Positions 27,400-36,352 are shown, counted from the first letter of the stretch. The stretch is DNA of 64,000 bases from Comamonadaceae bacterium OS-1 (GCA_027923965.1 AP026969.1:3348001-3412000); one strand, 5' to 3'. Notes: a model not told the origin generated them from the sequence alone. Numbers and translations are program-made.

Positions 27400-29598
27400 T
27401 CAATGCGCTGCAGCCAACGCCGCTCCCTTGCGCCGCCCCAGCTTGCGTTCGCCCACCAGCAGCTGGATCAGCCCCATGGCCGCCGACATCAGGATGATCA
27501 GCACCGTGCAATAGGCCAGCGCCACGCCGTAGTCGCCCTGCCCCACCCGGCCAATGATGTAGGTGGTGGCCAGCTCGTTTTCGGCAGTGACCAGAAACAC
27601 CACCGCCGACACCGTGGTCATGGCCCGCACAAAGCTGTAGACCAGCGCGGCAATCAGCGCCGGTTTCAGCAGCGGCAGCACCACGTGGATGAGGGTTTGC
27701 AGCGTAGAGGCGCGCAGCATCAGCGAGACCTCGTCCAGCGACTTGTCGAGCTGCTTGAAGGCTGCCGTACCCGCCCGCACGCCCACCGGCAGGTTGCGGA
27801 ACATGAAGCACAGCACGATCACCAGCCCGGTGCCGGTGAGCTCCAGCGGCGGCACGTTGAAGGCCAGGATGTAGCTCACGCCCAGCACCGTGCCGGGAAT
27901 GGCAAAGGCCAGCAGCGCCATGAACTCGAACAGGCCCTGGCCCTTGAACTCGGTGCGCGCCAGCAGGTAGGCAATCAGCAGGCCCAGCAGCGCCGTGATG
28001 GGGGCCGAGGCACCCGCCAGCTGCAAGGTGGTGAACAGCGAACTCCAGGCCGTACCCACCCACTGCAGGCCAAACTGGCCCCACTCCAGCGCAAACGCGG
28101 TCTTGAAGTGGCCCAGGGTCAGCGTGTAGTCGCGGCCCCAGGTTTGCACAAAGCCGCCCGCAAACGCAAACAGGTAGACGATGACGGTAAACGCCATCCA
28201 CGGCAGCGCCACCGCGTAAATACTGCGGCGCACCCCGTCGGGCAGCGGCATGGGCAGGCCGGAGTCGCCCTTGCCGCTGACGGTGGTAAAGCTGCTCTTG
28301 CCCAGCAAAGCCCGCTGCGCCACAAACACCGCCAGCGCAAACAGCGTCAAGATCCAGGCCAGCGAAGCCGCCTTGCCCTGGTCGTACTGCGCGCCCACGA
28401 TGGCAAAAAAGATCTCGGTAGACAGCACGGCAAATTGCCCGCCCACCACCACCGGGTTGCCGAAGTCGGCCATGCTCTCGATGAAGCCCACCAGGAAGGC
28501 ATTCGCCAGCCCCGGCTTGAGCAGGGGCAAGGTGACGGTCCAGAAGGTGCTGCTGCGGTCGGCGCGCAGGGTGAGCGCGGCCTCTTCCAGGCTGGGGGCC
28601 ACGCCCTGCACCACACCGCGCATGATCATGAAGGCGATGGGCGTGAAGGCAAACAGCTGCGCAATCCACACCCCGAACATGCCGTAAAACCAGCGCGTGG
28701 GCTGGATGCCAAAGGCCGACTCCAGCAGCTGGTTGACCACGCCCGCGCGGCCAAACAGCAAGATCAGGCCCAGCCCCACCACAAACGGCGGGGTGATGAT
28801 GGGCAGCATGGCCAGCAGTTTCAGCGGGCCTTGCAGGCGCGCCGCACCCCGCTCGGCCATCAGCGCCATCATGGTGCCCAGCACCACCGTGCCGCTGGCC
28901 GTCAACAAGCCCAGGGCCAATGTGTTCCAGGCCACACCGCAGCGCAATCCCCCGGCCACGCAGCCCAGGCCCCAGATGCGCTCATTGCCCACCCGCTCGG
29001 CCAGTGCCGCCAGCGACCACTGCCCGTCTTCGTTCAGAAACGCGCCATACAGCGCCTTGGTGACCGGGTAGGCAATAAACAGCAACAGCAGCGCGCCGCA
29101 GCCCACCACACTGGCCGCCACAAACAGGTCGCCCTTGAAGTAGCCACAGCGCGCCAGCCCAAACGCTGCCAGTACCAGCAAGGCCACGATCGCCAGGCTG
29201 CCGCCGATGCCGATGCCAAACTGGTGGGTGGCCAGCTCACCAAACTGCCCGTTCAGCGCCTCGAACGCCCAGCCCTTGGCGCGGATCAGAAAGCCACTGA
29301 CCACCAGCCCCAGCGCGCCCAGGCCGCCGCCCAGCACCAGCCAGCCGCCCTGCTGCTTGCCCGCCGGCATGCCCAGCCCCACCGTGGCCAGCAGCAAACC
29401 CGCCAGACCCAGCAGCAGCCACTTGCGCCCATGCACCAGGGTCTGCACCAGCCCGTTGCCCGTCTCCGGCCCGGCAAACACCTGGCCCCACACCGATACC
29501 CAGCTGCTGTCCTGCTGCGCATACCACGGCAGCCCCACGTAGGCCAGCAGCCCGATAACGACCCACACCCGGATCGCAAAATTGGAATTTGGATTCAA
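27400..29598 (-). CDS. Fused ABC transporter permease (AfuB-like, two permease domains)
   Basis: 732 residues with many hydrophobic helices. Two permease domains are joined head to tail, each with an EAA-type loop: EEAALTLRADRSSTFWTVTLP in the first and DEVSLMLRASTLQTLIHVVLP in the second. An additional ~200-residue N-terminal membrane region precedes them. Single-chain double permeases of this size are typical of the FbpB/AfuB group. The binding-protein gene lies upstream and the ATPase gene downstream on the same strand. Confidence 0.9.
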   Translation of the reverse strand: MNPNSNFAIRVWVVIGLLAYVGLPWYAQQDSSWVSVWGQVFAGPETGNGLVQTLVHGRKWLLLGLAGLLLATVGLGMPAGKQQGGWLVLGGGLGALGLVVSGFLIRAKGWAFEALNGQFGELATHQFGIGIGGSLAIVALLVLAAFGLARCGYFKGDLFVAASVVGCGALLLLFIAYPVTKALYGAFLNEDGQWSLAALAERVGNERIWGLGCVAGGLRCGVAWNTLALGLLTASGTVVLGTMMALMAERGAARLQGPLKLLAMLPIITPPFVVGLGLILLFGRAGVVNQLLESAFGIQPTRWFYGMFGVWIAQLFAFTPIAFMIMRGVVQGVAPSLEEAALTLRADRSSTFWTVTLPLLKPGLANAFLVGFIESMADFGNPVVVGGQFAVLSTEIFFAIVGAQYDQGKAASLAWILTLFALAVFVAQRALLGKSSFTTVSGKGDSGLPMPLPDGVRRSIYAVALPWMAFTVIVYLFAFAGGFVQTWGRDYTLTLGHFKTAFALEWGQFGLQWVGTAWSSLFTTLQLAGASAPITALLGLLIAYLLARTEFKGQGLFEFMALLAFAIPGTVLGVSYILAFNVPPLELTGTGLVIVLCFMFRNLPVGVRAGTAAFKQLDKSLDEVSLMLRASTLQTLIHVVLPLLKPALIAALVYSFVRAMTTVSAVVFLVTAENELATTYIIGRVGQGDYGVALAYCTVLIILMSAAMGLIQLLVGERKLGRRKGAALAAAH

Positions 29599-29672
29599 AA
29601 AATCACCTTACGCAAATGGAATAAACCGCCCTTCCCAAGGCAAGCGCAGCGAAGCCCGTTGGTGAACAGCGC

Positions 29673-29814
29673 GGATCTGGCTCCGCCAGTCCACTGCTGT
29701 TGCCCCCTGCGTGTCGCCTCGGTTTTTCAAACCGATCCGAGGGGGGTTGGCGAAAACATGCGTTATCGCCCCTTTGGGCCGATTCCGGGGAAGTGTGTAG
29801 CCTGGGGGTGTGCC
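29673..29814 (-). repeat. Family 2 element, copy 1 (3'-adjacent)
   Basis: Shares CTGGCTCCGCCAG, TTGCCCCCTGC, GGGGGTTGGCGAAA and AGCCTGGGGGTGTGCC with the copy at 38551. It begins 2 bases after the stop of the binding-protein gene (minus strand) and fills most of the gap to the permease. It contains an extra hairpin (CTCGG..CCGAG, 29718-29741) not in the other copy. Confidence 0.75.
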
Positions 29815-29816
29815 AA

Positions 29817-30842
29817 TCACCGGGGTAAAGAGTTGACTTCTTTTTCCCAGCGCGCAATCAGGCGGCGGCGCTCGGCGCTGGCACCGTATTTGGCGTAGTC
29901 GTAGTTGATGAATTTGATCTTCTTGAAGTCGGGCATGCGCTCGTCGAGCTTGGTGGACTTGTTGCTGGGCAGCTGGAACTGCTTGGCGGCCACGGCCAGC
30001 TCTTGCGCGGCGGGGGTCAACGCCCAGTCGTAGAACTTCTTGGCGGCTTCTAGGTTGCGCGCGCCTTTGACCAGGCTCATGGAGCCGATTTCAGCGCCGG
30101 TGCCTTCGGTGGGAGTCATGGTTTCCACCGGAAAGCCCTGCATCTTCTCGCCCGGCGCGTCGTGCACAAAGCTGATGGACACGGCGGTTTCACCCCGCGC
30201 CACGGCCTTGATGGGGCCGACACCGCTGCGGGTGTACTGGCTGATGTTCTTGTGCAGGCCCTTGAGGTATTCAAACGCCTTGTCTTCGCCCATGAGCTGC
30301 ACCAGGGTGGCGATCATGGTGTAGGCCGTGCCGCTGGACGCCGGGTTGGCCACCTGGATATCACCCTTGTATTCGGGCTTGAGCAGGTCGGCCCAGGCCT
30401 TGGGGATGGGCAGCTTCTTCTTGGCGACCAGCTCGGTGTTGTAGCCAAAACCCAACGGGCCGGAATAGATACCGACCGTTTTGTAGCCTGCCTGCTGGGC
30501 CTGCTGCTGCGCCCAGGGGTAGAGCTGGGGCAGCAAGGGGGATTTGTACTCGGTGCTCAGGCCCAGTTCGGCGGCCTGCATGTGCGGGTCGCCGGTGCCG
30601 CCGTACCAAAGGTCGGTTTTGGGGTTTTCCTTTTCGGCGATCAACTGCGCCAGTGCTTCGCCCGAACCCTTGAGCGACATGTTCACCTTGACCCCGGTGA
30701 TGCGCGTGTAGACCGTGCCCATCATGTTGCAACCTTCAGCCTGGGCCGAGCAAATGATGTTGATCTGGCCCTGAGCCAGAGCGGGCGCCGCCGCGGTAGC
30801 CGTTAGAAATGCCAGGCTTGCGCTGTATACAATTTTGTTCAT
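29817..30842 (-). CDS. Periplasmic ABC substrate-binding protein (AfuA-like)
   Basis: 341 residues with a signal peptide ending PALAQ (about residue 24). The mature start binds like family 1 solute-binding proteins (INIICSAQAEGCNMM, two cysteines 31 and 38). Ferric FbpA proteins carry a tyrosine pair for iron; I see no such pair, and the comparable strand reads SISFVHDAPGEKMQ with an HD pair (227-228). AfuA homologues bind hexose and heptose phosphates. The gene lies between pgi/tal and zwf/hexR, whose enzymes use those sugars, so phosphorylated sugar is the more likely ligand (inference). Confidence 0.85.
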   Translation of the reverse strand: MNKIVYSASLAFLTATAAAPALAQGQINIICSAQAEGCNMMGTVYTRITGVKVNMSLKGSGEALAQLIAEKENPKTDLWYGGTGDPHMQAAELGLSTEYKSPLLPQLYPWAQQQAQQAGYKTVGIYSGPLGFGYNTELVAKKKLPIPKAWADLLKPEYKGDIQVANPASSGTAYTMIATLVQLMGEDKAFEYLKGLHKNISQYTRSGVGPIKAVARGETAVSISFVHDAPGEKMQGFPVETMTPTEGTGAEIGSMSLVKGARNLEAAKKFYDWALTPAAQELAVAAKQFQLPSNKSTKLDERMPDFKKIKFINYDYAKYGASAERRRLIARWEKEVNSLPR

Positions 30843-30855
30843 TGAAAATATTTGA

Positions 30856-30868
30856 GTAACAAGATTAC
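30856..30868. promoter_or_regulatory. HexR-like operator before the ABC binding-protein gene
   Basis: GTAACAAGATTAC, an imperfect palindrome 13 bases upstream of the ATG (minus strand), nearly the same position as the site before tal. Confidence 0.5.
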
Positions 30869-30967
30869 CAACCCAGCTTAGACCGCAGTTTGAAAGAGCT
30901 GCAATCGGGAAAACACTGAGAAAAACCCATAAAAAAACTATTTTCCACGCCCATATTTTCAGAATCC

Positions 30968-30982
30968 TGAAACTAAGTTACA
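30968..30982. promoter_or_regulatory. HexR-like operator upstream of zwf
   Basis: TGAAACT-A-AGTTACA, a palindrome with one mismatch, about 130 bases before the zwf ATG and 125 before the divergent binding-protein ATG. It matches the HexR consensus TGTAATTAAATTACA at 12 of 15 positions. Confidence 0.6.
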
Positions 30983-31031
30983 TTGGCGACCACCCTTGGG
31001 ACCCGTGCACCGCACAGGTCGTGACCCCCAC

Positions 31032-31091
31032 GGGACTGGCGCAATCCCCTGTATGCAGCCCCATGGGCGCACACCGGGACTTGCGCAAGTC
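31032..31091. repeat. Family 3 nested hairpin, copy 1
   Basis: GGGACTGGCGCAA, CCCCTGTA, GCCC-cat-GGGC, then GGGACTTGCGCAAGTC follows the same plan as the hairpin at 40072-40134, but with a weaker stem. It lies in the zwf leader, ending 22 bases before the ATG. Confidence 0.6.
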
Positions 31092-31113
31092 TTGCCCCTT
31101 TTGGATGAAAACT

Positions 31114-32574
31114 ATGAGCTTTGATCTCGTCTTGTTTGGCGGCACCGGCGACCTCGCCTGGCGCAAGTTGATGCCCGCCCTGTTCCAATCTTTCCGCCAC
31201 GGCACGCTGCCCGAGGGTGGTCGCATCATCGGCGTGGGCCGCGACGACCTCAGCCACGAACAGTACCGTGAGCAGATCCAGTCGCGCTTCAACAGCGTCG
31301 AAGAATCCAAGCGTCCCAATGCCGAAGAATTCGCGCGCTTTGCCGCGCTGCTGGAATTCCAGCGCATGGACCTTTCCAAGCCCGACGACTACGCCGCGCT
31401 GAAATCCATGTTGGAAGCCCGCAACGCCGACTCGGTGGTGATGTACGTGGCCACTGCGCCCGGCCTGTTCACCACCGTCTGCGAGCAGCTGGCCGCCGCC
31501 GGTTTGAACAGCCCGCACACCCGCATCGTGCTGGAGAAGCCGCTGGGCCACGACCTGGCCTCCAACCGCGCCATCAACGACACCGTGCGCCGCTGTTTCA
31601 CGGAAAAACAGGTTTTCCGCATCGACCACTATCTGGGCAAGCCCTCGGTACAAAACCTGTTTGCGTTGCGCTTTGGCAACGCCTTGTTCGAACCGCTGTG
31701 GAAGCGCGAACACATCGCCAACATCCAGATCACCATCGCCGAAGACCTGGGCGTGGAAAAGCGCGGTGCCTTTTACGAAAACACCGGTGCCCTGCGCGAC
31801 ATGGTGCAAAACCATGCGCTGCAACTGCTGTGCGCCATCGGCATGGAGCCGCCCATCAATGCGCACGCCGATGCCATCCGCGACGAAAAACTCAAGGTGC
31901 TGCGCTCGCTCAAGCCCTGGACGGCCGAAACCCTGTCGCAGCACGTGATCCGCGGCCAGTACAGCGCAGGCAAGTCCAGCGGCGTGGCCGTGCCCGGCTA
32001 CCGTGAAGAGCTGGGCGTGAGCCCCGACAGCCAGACCGAAACCTTTGTCGCCCTGCGCACCGAAATTGCCAACTGGCGCTGGGCCGGTGTGCCCTTCTAC
32101 ATCCGTACCGGCAAGCGCCTGGCCGGACGCGATGCGCACATCGTGGTCAACTTCCACCAGACCCCGCACCCGATCTTCAACGCCCCGGTGGGCGCGGCGA
32201 ATCGCCTGGTCATCAACCTGCAACCCAAGGACGGCCTGGAGCTGCACCTGCTGGCGCAAGCCCAGGGCAACCGCAGCCGCGCCGCCAGCCAGTCGCTGGC
32301 CCCGGTGCAGCTGGACCTGGACTTCGACAAACGCTTCGGCACCGAACGCGTGGGTGCCTACGAGCGCCTGCTGCTCGACGTGCTGGACGGCCGCCTGAAC
32401 CTGTTTGTGCGCAGCGACGAGCAAGAAGAAGCCTGGCGCTGGGTCGAACCCATCATCGAACACTGGAAGAACGACGCCGCGGGCCCGCGCCCCTACGTGG
32501 CAGGCACCTGGGGCCCCAGCGCTTCCAGCGCCATGATTGCCCGCGACGGCTACTGCTGGAGCGAAGAGTCGTAA
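31114..32574 (+). CDS. zwf: Glucose-6-phosphate 1-dehydrogenase
   Basis: 486 residues from ATG 31114; upstream in-frame codons run through a repeat and are unlikely to be translated (ATG 31105 is an alternative). It oxidises glucose-6-phosphate to 6-phosphogluconolactone with NADP+ and is the entry to the oxidative pentose phosphate and Entner-Doudoroff routes. Coenzyme fold LFGGTGDLAWRKLMPAL, EKPLG (141-145) and the substrate motif RIDHYLGK (169-176) are intact. hexR follows 3 bases later. Confidence 0.97.
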   Translation: MSFDLVLFGGTGDLAWRKLMPALFQSFRHGTLPEGGRIIGVGRDDLSHEQYREQIQSRFNSVEESKRPNAEEFARFAALLEFQRMDLSKPDDYAALKSMLEARNADSVVMYVATAPGLFTTVCEQLAAAGLNSPHTRIVLEKPLGHDLASNRAINDTVRRCFTEKQVFRIDHYLGKPSVQNLFALRFGNALFEPLWKREHIANIQITIAEDLGVEKRGAFYENTGALRDMVQNHALQLLCAIGMEPPINAHADAIRDEKLKVLRSLKPWTAETLSQHVIRGQYSAGKSSGVAVPGYREELGVSPDSQTETFVALRTEIANWRWAGVPFYIRTGKRLAGRDAHIVVNFHQTPHPIFNAPVGAANRLVINLQPKDGLELHLLAQAQGNRSRAASQSLAPVQLDLDFDKRFGTERVGAYERLLLDVLDGRLNLFVRSDEQEEAWRWVEPIIEHWKNDAAGPRPYVAGTWGPSASSAMIARDGYCWSEES

Positions 32575-32577
32575 TCC

Positions 32578-33426
32578 ATGCTGGACCGCATCAAAGCTTC
32601 CCTCTCGTCGCTGGCCCCGGCGGAGCAGCGGGTGGGCAAGCTGGTGCTGGCCGACCCGCGCGCCTTTGCCAACCTGCCGGTCAGCGAGCTCTCTGACCGG
32701 GCCCACGTCAGCAAGCCCACCGTGGTGCGGTTTTGCCGCAGCATGGGCTACGACGGCCTGAGCGACTTCAAACTCAAGCTGGCCGGCAGTGTGAGCGAGG
32801 GCGTGCCCTTCATCCACCGCAGCGTCGATCTGGACGACAAAACCAGCGACGTGATGGTCAAGGTGATCGACAACACCGTCGCCGCCTTCCTCAAATACCG
32901 CAACGATGCCAGCACCACGGCGCTGGAGAAGGCCGCCGAAATCCTGGCCGAGACCTACAAGACCGGCAAGCGCATCGAGTTCTACGGCGCGGGCAATTCA
33001 GGCATCGTGGCGCAGGACGCGCAGCACAAGTTCTTCCGCCTGGGCGTGCACGCCATCGCCTACAGCGACGGCCACATGCAGGTGATGGGCGCGTCCATGC
33101 TCGGCCCGGGCGACTGTGTGGTGGTGATATCCAACTCTGGTCGAACCCGCGACCTGATGGATGCCTGCGACATCGCCCGCAAAAACGGCGCCACCACCAT
33201 CGTCATCACCACCAGTGGCTCACCGCTGGCCGCTGCCGGGCATGTGCACCTCGCCGCCAACCACCCCGAAGGCTACGAGCGCTACAGCCCCATGGTGTCG
33301 CGCCTGCTGCACCTGTTGATCATCGACATCCTGGCCACCTGCGTAGCCCTGCGCATCGGCGGCTCGACCCTGCAGCCCAAGTTGCAAGAGATCAAGAACA
33401 ACCTGCGCAGCAAACGTTACACCTGA
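32578..33426 (+). CDS. hexR: HexR, RpiR-family regulator of glucose metabolism
   Basis: 282 residues: N-terminal RpiR helix-turn-helix (LSDRAHVSKPTVVRFCRSMG, about 38-60) and C-terminal SIS sugar-isomerase domain (IEFYGAGNSGIVAQDAQHKF and VVISNSGRTRDLMDAC). HexR represses zwf, edd-eda and related genes and releases DNA when it binds 2-keto-3-deoxy-6-phosphogluconate. Three palindromes close to its consensus lie before tal, the ABC binding-protein gene and zwf. It is coupled to zwf with a 3-base gap. Confidence 0.92.
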   Translation: MLDRIKASLSSLAPAEQRVGKLVLADPRAFANLPVSELSDRAHVSKPTVVRFCRSMGYDGLSDFKLKLAGSVSEGVPFIHRSVDLDDKTSDVMVKVIDNTVAAFLKYRNDASTTALEKAAEILAETYKTGKRIEFYGAGNSGIVAQDAQHKFFRLGVHAIAYSDGHMQVMGASMLGPGDCVVVISNSGRTRDLMDACDIARKNGATTIVITTSGSPLAAAGHVHLAANHPEGYERYSPMVSRLLHLLIIDILATCVALRIGGSTLQPKLQEIKNNLRSKRYT

Positions 33427-33487
33427 TTTATAAGAAATAAGCCTCTCGCGCTTATTCCATAAGCATTAGCAGCTACCAAATTAGTAG
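33427..33487 (-). repeat. Family 1 palindromic repeat, copy 7
   Basis: Reverse orientation, starting directly after the hexR stop: TTTATAAGAAATAAGCCTCT, CGCGCTTATTCCATAAGC, then AGCAGCTACCAAATTAGTAG. Stem GCTTAT/ATAAGC is intact. Confidence 0.9.
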
Positions 33488-33536
33488 CACCCATGGCGGG
33501 CGATACACTCCCCTTTTTTTCACCAGGGGAGTTGCC

Positions 33537-33914
33537 ATGAACCAAGAACTTTTCGACAAAGGCCTGCAAACCCGCCGCGAGGTGCTGGGGGCCGCGTATG
33601 TGGACGCGGCCATCCAGAACGCCGACGCGTTCAGCATGGACATCCAGGAACTGGTCACCCAGTACGCCTGGGGCGACGTGTGGAACCGCCCCGGCCTGGA
33701 CCGCAAAACCCGCAGCCTGCTGAACCTGGCCATGCTGACCGCCCTGAACCGCCCGCACGAACTCAAGCTACACCTGCGCGGCGCGCTGACCAACGGCGTG
33801 AGCCAGGACGAGATCAAAGAGGTGTTTTTGCAAACCGCCATCTACTGCGGGGCACCGGCGGCCATCGACAGCTTCCGCACCGCCAAAGAGGTGTTCAAAG
33901 AGTTGGGGGTGTAG
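33537..33914 (+). CDS. pcaC: 4-carboxymuconolactone decarboxylase
   Basis: 125 residues, typical for PcaC. It converts 4-carboxymuconolactone to 3-oxoadipate enol-lactone in protocatechuate breakdown. Motifs WGDVWNRPGLDRKTRSLLN and NRPHELKLHLRGALTNG, with EVFLQTAIYCGAPAAID, match the family, including the conserved Cys/His-containing helix. AGGGGAG precedes the ATG. No other pca genes are nearby, so it is isolated or part of a scattered pathway. Its end overlaps the convergent EAL gene by 20 bases. Confidence 0.9.
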   Translation: MNQELFDKGLQTRREVLGAAYVDAAIQNADAFSMDIQELVTQYAWGDVWNRPGLDRKTRSLLNLAMLTALNRPHELKLHLRGALTNGVSQDEIKEVFLQTAIYCGAPAAIDSFRTAKEVFKELGV

Positions 33915-35526
33915 CGCCCGCATCGCAGGCGCGCAGGTAGGCCAAAAAAGCCTCCAGCGCCATGGGCTTGGCAAAGTAGTAGCCCTGGCCAAAGGGCACG
34001 CCCAAGGCGCGTAACTGGCCGGCCTGGGCGGCGTTTTCTATGCCTTCGGCGACCACCTGGCTGTTCACCGCCTTGGCGATGGCGATGATCTCCGGGATCA
34101 GGCTGGAGCGCAGGCTGGCATCTTCCATCTCGAACACAAACGACTTGTCGATCTTCAAGAAGTCGGGCGCGACGCGTTTGACCATGCCCAGGTTCGAATA
34201 CCCGGTGCCGAAGTCGTCGATGGAGATGTAGTAGCCGTCAGCCTTGAGGCGCTGCAGCTCGGGCACGATCTCGGGCGAAAAGTTGTATTCGGTGACTTCC
34301 AGCTCCACCTGCAGGTCGCTGCGGCCCAGCGCCTGCAGGCTGGCGCGCAGGTGCGGCTCGATGGCATCGCGCCGCAAGTTTTGCGGAAAGAAGTTCAGCG
34401 CCACCTTGAAGGGCCCGCGCGCAGGCAAGGCCGCCCCCAGCTCCTGCAGCGCCCGGGTGCTGACCGCCGCGTCAAACGCCCAGGTGCGGTTCTCGGCAAT
34501 CAGGGCCGGGATGAAATGGTCGGGATAGACCAGTTGGCCCGCATCCATCAGCCGGGCCAGCACCTCGCAGCCTATCGGTTGGCCCGTGGCCAGGTCGATG
34601 ATGGGCTGGTAGTGGCAGACCACATTGGCCGGTTGGCACAAAAAGCGGATGCGGTAGGCCATGGACTGGAAATGCTGGCAGCGCTGCGTCACTGCACCCT
34701 GCACCAGCAGCCCCAGCAGCAGGCACACCAGGGCCGCCCCGGCCAGCACCTCGAAATGGTTGCGGTACAGGTCTTGTGGCAGCAGCACCGACTGCACCGA
34801 GATCGGGCTGACGCCCGGCAGCGTGGTGGTCACCAGCAAGGCGATGCGGTCTGGATGCCGACGCAGATGGGGGGTGGCCGGGGTGACCAGGCGGTCGGTC
34901 CACACGCCCCGGGCACTCTGGAACACCCGCGTGCGCTGGCTGGCGCGACCGGCCCATACGGCGTCGGCATAGCGCACGCGGATGTCCTGGGTGGCGTTGG
35001 GCTGCATCACCACCTGGAAGCGCCCCCGCTCGACCAGGGCGGCGCGCACCGTGCCCTGCGACAAAGGCAGGGGGGCGTTCAGGTAGTAATGGCCGATGGA
35101 GCCTTCAATACCGCCTTGGGCGGCGGCGCTGGGGGTGTCCAGCAGGCCGATGTTAGTGGTGCAGAACAACTGGCGCTGCGGGTTCAGCAGGCCGATGTCG
35201 CGTGCGTAGCGGTGGGTGAACATCAGGCTGCGCAGCCGGTTCAGGTTGTCGGGCGTGCACACCGGAGCAAAAGACGCATTGACTTCGTCCAGCAGCAGGC
35301 CGATATCGGCCTGCAGTTCCTGCATGCTGGCAATCACCTGTGCGTGGCCACTGTCGATGGCCTGCAGCCGCAGGTGCAGGGCGGCCAGCAGCACGGCCAG
35401 CGCCATCAACAGACCCGCCGCGTAGCCGCAGAGGGTGCCCACGGTTCGGGGGTAGCGCCCCATGAAGCGGCTCAGCCCAAACAGGCCGGTGCCGGGTGCT
35501 GGAGAAGTCGCTGTCAGGCGCGGCAT
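33895..35526 (-). CDS. CSS-motif EAL-domain cyclic di-GMP phosphodiesterase
   Basis: About 543 residues from ATG 35526 (GTG 35541 also possible). One membrane helix near the N-terminus, a periplasmic domain with two cysteines (VCTPDN and LFCTTN) as in redox-sensing CSS domains, a second helix (LEVLAGAALVCLLLGLLVQ), then an EAL domain. Catalytic positions appear intact: EVL in place of EAL, NFFPQNLR, ELEVTEYN, IDDFGTGYSN, LKIDKSF, VAEGIEN and GQGYYFAKP. It should hydrolyse cyclic di-GMP to pGpG, opposing the cyclase at 1254. Confidence 0.9.
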   Translation of the reverse strand: MPRLTATSPAPGTGLFGLSRFMGRYPRTVGTLCGYAAGLLMALAVLLAALHLRLQAIDSGHAQVIASMQELQADIGLLLDEVNASFAPVCTPDNLNRLRSLMFTHRYARDIGLLNPQRQLFCTTNIGLLDTPSAAAQGGIEGSIGHYYLNAPLPLSQGTVRAALVERGRFQVVMQPNATQDIRVRYADAVWAGRASQRTRVFQSARGVWTDRLVTPATPHLRRHPDRIALLVTTTLPGVSPISVQSVLLPQDLYRNHFEVLAGAALVCLLLGLLVQGAVTQRCQHFQSMAYRIRFLCQPANVVCHYQPIIDLATGQPIGCEVLARLMDAGQLVYPDHFIPALIAENRTWAFDAAVSTRALQELGAALPARGPFKVALNFFPQNLRRDAIEPHLRASLQALGRSDLQVELEVTEYNFSPEIVPELQRLKADGYYISIDDFGTGYSNLGMVKRVAPDFLKIDKSFVFEMEDASLRSSLIPEIIAIAKAVNSQVVAEGIENAAQAGQLRALGVPFGQGYYFAKPMALEAFLAYLRACDAGATPPTL

Positions 35527-35690
35527 ACCCGCCGGGTGCACTGGCCGCGTGGGAGATCTGATCCGAACCGCAAGCCCTGCATGTGTTTTCCTTCAAACAA
35601 GCCGTGTCGGGAAATTATGGATTAATTACAGTTGCAATTTGTTGCAGTATGGAATCGGTACCAAATTTAATTGTGCGCCCGCCACCGCAT

Positions 35691-36275
35691 TCACCCGGCA
35701 TGCACCACCACCAGCCAGGCGGTGGCCTCGACCTGGCCCGGGTTGCGGATGGCGTGGGGCCGGTCGGCGGCGTAGCGGGCGGTCTCGCCCGGAGCCAGGT
35801 GCTGGTGTGTATCGCCCGACACCACATCCAGCGCGCCGGTCAGCAGCGTCAGGTGTTCGCGGGTACCGGCCTCGTGCGGTTGCGATTCCAGCGCACCGCC
35901 GGGCTGTACGGTCAGTGCATACCACTCAAACTGGCCTGCCAGGTCGATGGGGCCCAGGATGCGCAGCTCGCAGGCACCGTCCGGGTGGCGGAGCGACGGC
36001 GTGGCGTGGGCGGGCACCACGGTGATGGCGGGCTCGGCAGGCGCGGGCGCAGACCCCAGCAGATCGCCCAGCGGCACCCCCAGCGCATTCGCCAGCCGCC
36101 AGACCACCGCCACCGTGGGATTGGCCTGGGCGCGCTCGATCTGCGACAGCATGGATTTGGACACCCCGGCCTTGCGCGACAAGGCATCCAGCGACAAGGC
36201 CTGGGCCTGGCGCAGCGCGGCCAGGGTGTCGCCCACGCGGGGCGGCTCGGCGGGTGGGAGGGAAGATTTACGCAT
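35691..36275 (-). CDS. XRE-family regulator with cupin sensor domain
   Basis: 194 residues from ATG 36275. N-terminal helix-turn-helix (LSLDALSRKAGVSKSMLSQI) and C-terminal cupin barrel (HEAGTREHLTLLTGALDV, then HQHLAPGETARY). Such regulators often control neighbouring amino-acid or polyamine genes. It is divergent from kbl-tdh with a short palindrome in the 77-base gap, so control of threonine breakdown is the natural guess. The 164 bases between its stop and the EAL gene start show no gene or clear signal. Confidence 0.85.
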   Translation of the reverse strand: MRKSSLPPAEPPRVGDTLAALRQAQALSLDALSRKAGVSKSMLSQIERAQANPTVAVVWRLANALGVPLGDLLGSAPAPAEPAITVVPAHATPSLRHPDGACELRILGPIDLAGQFEWYALTVQPGGALESQPHEAGTREHLTLLTGALDVVSGDTHQHLAPGETARYAADRPHAIRNPGQVEATAWLVVVHAG

Positions 36276-36298
36276 GCGGGATTTCCAATATATTGACT

Positions 36299-36310
36299 TA
36301 TCGTTCGATA
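36299..36310. promoter_or_regulatory. Candidate operator between XRE-cupin gene and kbl
   Basis: TATCG-TT-CGATA palindrome in the AT-rich divergent gap, 43 bases before the kbl ATG. Suitable in size and place for the XRE-cupin protein. Confidence 0.4.
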
Positions 36311-36352
36311 TAAAGAACAATTTCGATTTACTGCAACTGCATTGTGCCTGCC

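Noticed and set aside
27376-29898. 840-codon plus-strand ORF across the ABC permease
   Set aside because: Antisense shadow rich in Gln, His, Arg and Pro; the opposite strand encodes an obvious two-domain permease.
29817-30842. Ferric iron-binding protein
   Set aside because: Gene plan fits, but no tyrosine pair was seen and the neighbours are sugar-phosphate enzymes. Kept as the alternative to test.
34351-35625. 424-codon plus-strand ORF opposite the EAL gene
   Set aside because: Antisense shadow; the minus strand has a complete EAL active site.
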